Part shown: positions 5,982-6,694 of the stretch, in pieces
Numbering within the stretch: the first letter of the stretch is position 1
Layout: each line of letters begins with the position of its first letter
Assembly: GCA_002404215.1 (NCBI GenBank)
Contig: DHJG01000206.1
Coordinates: 529-7,222, forward strand
DNA: 6,694 nt
Reading direction: 5' to 3'
DNA from: Desulfosporosinus sp. UBA4726
Lineage (GTDB): Bacteria; Bacillota; Desulfitobacteriia; Desulfitobacteriales; Desulfitobacteriaceae
Position numbers and translations under genes: made by a program
The notes under the pieces: generated by a model
Told to the model about the DNA's origin: nothing
The model's database searches: none
The model's input: the letters and a program-made list of their open reading frames with translations, nothing else

Positions 5982-6247
5982 GTTTTTAATACGATGATCA
6001 CTTAACCTATATAGCCATATTATACCATAGGGATGGAGGCTTTCAACCATGTAAGCATAGAATTCCATTAAATCCATCTAAACAGCATTATGTACCTCCC
6101 GCAATCTCTAAATGTAATTTAAGTGAATTTTTGTGACATCAACTAATCCCTAAAGGCATTCGACATATTGCGGGAAGTACCAGTCCCCTTCGGGAGGAAA
6201 AGACGACCCCCGAAGACGAACTTCGGAGTCCTTTTCCGACCCGAGCA
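5982..6247 (-). repeat. 266-bp direct repeat, copy B (promoter-bearing)
   Basis: This is the partner of 837-1102. It keeps the nested stem-loop (6196-6237), the frame ending SRNMSNAFRD, the GGGAGGT site with a tiny ORF (6068-6088, M-L-F-R-W-I) and a promoter with a better -35. Differences are scattered substitutions with one small cluster near 6133-6137, and no gaps. Homology begins exactly at the base that closes the copy A leader hairpin, so copy B has no such hairpin. Beyond 6247 the sequence is unrelated to that beyond 1102. Confidence 0.93.
6019..6046 (-). promoter_or_regulatory. Sigma-A-type promoter in repeat copy B, directed at the CxxC gene
   Basis: On the minus strand there is a -35 TTGAAA (6041-6046), a 16-bp spacer and a perfect -10 TATAAT (6019-6024). 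It points at the gene starting at 5925, with no gene in between. The one-base difference in the -35 should make it somewhat stronger than the copy A version. Confidence 0.65.
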
Positions 6248-6347
6248 ATGTGAAATTGGACAAGGCCTAAAAACAGTGTTCTGAAACCAAAATGAATCCT
6301 TAGAGAAGGGCCTGGCAGCAGGTCAAATTCGTCGGCGCCGGAATTAA

Positions 6348-6545
6348 ACAGTTGATCTCCATATTTCCAACAAACGCATCGTTAGCATGGAAACGATACG
6401 GTTTCCTTCAAATGGCGGGATTACAAGGACAACAGTAAGCATAAGGTGATGACTCTTTCCGCCGAGGAGTTTATCCACAGGTTTCTTTCACATCCTGCCG
6501 AATGGCTTTATGAAAATTAGACACTATGGCTTGCGGGTTTTTAAC
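6348..6545 (+). pseudogene. IS91-family (Y2/HUH-type) transposase fragment, frameshifted
   Basis: Three plus-strand pieces join into one recognisable segment: ISNKRIVSME (6363-6392), then after a shift VSFKWRDYKDNSKHKVMTL and SAEEFIHRFLSH (6401-6493), then after a second shift LPNGFMKIRHYGL (6495-6533). The order, and the L-S-x-E-E-F-I-x-R-F-L-x-H...LPxGFxxIRxYG pattern, match the conserved later part of IS91/IS801-type transposases (putative transposase domain, PF04986). The first break looks like loss of one base at about 6393, the second like loss of two at about 6494. The N-terminal zinc-binding region and start are missing: 6248-6347 shows nothing I recognise, and the upstream TAA at 6345-6347 closes the frame. 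The sequence from 6546 to 6636 is also unrecognised. It is a dead remnant. Confidence 0.8.
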
Positions 6546-6636
6546 ATTAATTATCATCATTTTTGCCCTTCAAAATCTACTCATCAAAATCGCCTAGGAC
6601 CCTTGTCCCATACGAATTTAAGCACGATTCATCCGA

Positions 6637-6680
6637 ACTACCGTCTCCACGTGCCCTGTCACCCCAATAGAGCTATATTT
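6637..6680 (+). repeat. Short intergenic repeat, copy 2 (CCCTGTCAC...GAGCTATATTT)
   Basis: This is the partner of 1567-1613. It lacks the left AAATATAGC arm, so the inverted repeat seen in copy 1 is absent here. It lies beyond the IS91 remnant at the right edge of the window. Confidence 0.55.
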
Positions 6681-6694
6681 ATTATAGTCATATT

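Noticed and set aside
837..6247. Composite transposon flanked by insertion sequences
   Set aside because: The 266-bp repeats encode no transposase and show no terminal inverted repeats or target duplications, and the only transposase relic lies outside the bracket.
1..6694. CRISPR array, tRNA or rRNA
   Set aside because: No regularly spaced short repeats and no tRNA- or rRNA-like sequence were seen on either strand.

Overview
The window looks like chromosomal DNA of a low-to-moderate GC Gram-positive bacterium. Strong GGGAGG/GGAGG ribosome-binding sites, sigma-A-type promoters, and the mix of an Rpn-family nuclease with a Kup-type potassium transporter suggest the Bacillales, probably Paenibacillaceae. 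The genus is inferred from gene style, not shown. Every recognisable host-type gene reads on the minus strand. The only plus-strand coding remnant is a broken transposase at the right edge.

Layout from left to right: (1) 1-766, the N-terminal 255 residues of an Rpn-family recombination-promoting nuclease, running off the left edge. (2) 837-1102, copy A of a 266-bp repeat that carries the nuclease's likely promoter. (3) 1103-1850, a degenerate stretch with no intact gene, containing a perfect 60-bp palindrome at 1227-1286. (4) 1851-3860, an intact kup-type potassium transporter gene. (5) 3861-4320, the kup leader and unassigned sequence. (6) 4321-4595, a broken HARE-HTH (HB1/ASXL/restriction-endonuclease HTH) gene. 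(7) 4742-4769, a minus-strand terminator. (8) 4814-5361, a decayed gene of unknown function with a frameshift and four internal stops, which keeps a plausible promoter at 5369-5396. (9) 5509-5925, an intact 138-residue protein with four CxxC pairs. (10) 5982-6247, copy B of the 266-bp repeat, supplying the likely promoter of the CxxC gene. (11) 6348-6545, a frameshifted fragment of an IS91-family transposase.

The two repeat copies align without a gap over 266 bp with about 11 differences. They lie in the same orientation, 5,145 bp apart, so they bracket kup, the CxxC gene and all the decayed genes except the IS91 remnant. Each copy carries a TTGAAW-16-TATAAT promoter pointing left, into rpn for copy A and the CxxC gene for copy B. 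A second short repeat (1567-1613 and 6637-6680) follows each copy at a similar distance. The region therefore reads as an accessory, rearranged stretch: one working transporter among gene relics, with a promoter-bearing repeat that may have been copied together with or by mobile DNA. Kup and the CxxC protein are the only two complete genes; nothing in the sequence ties their functions together.
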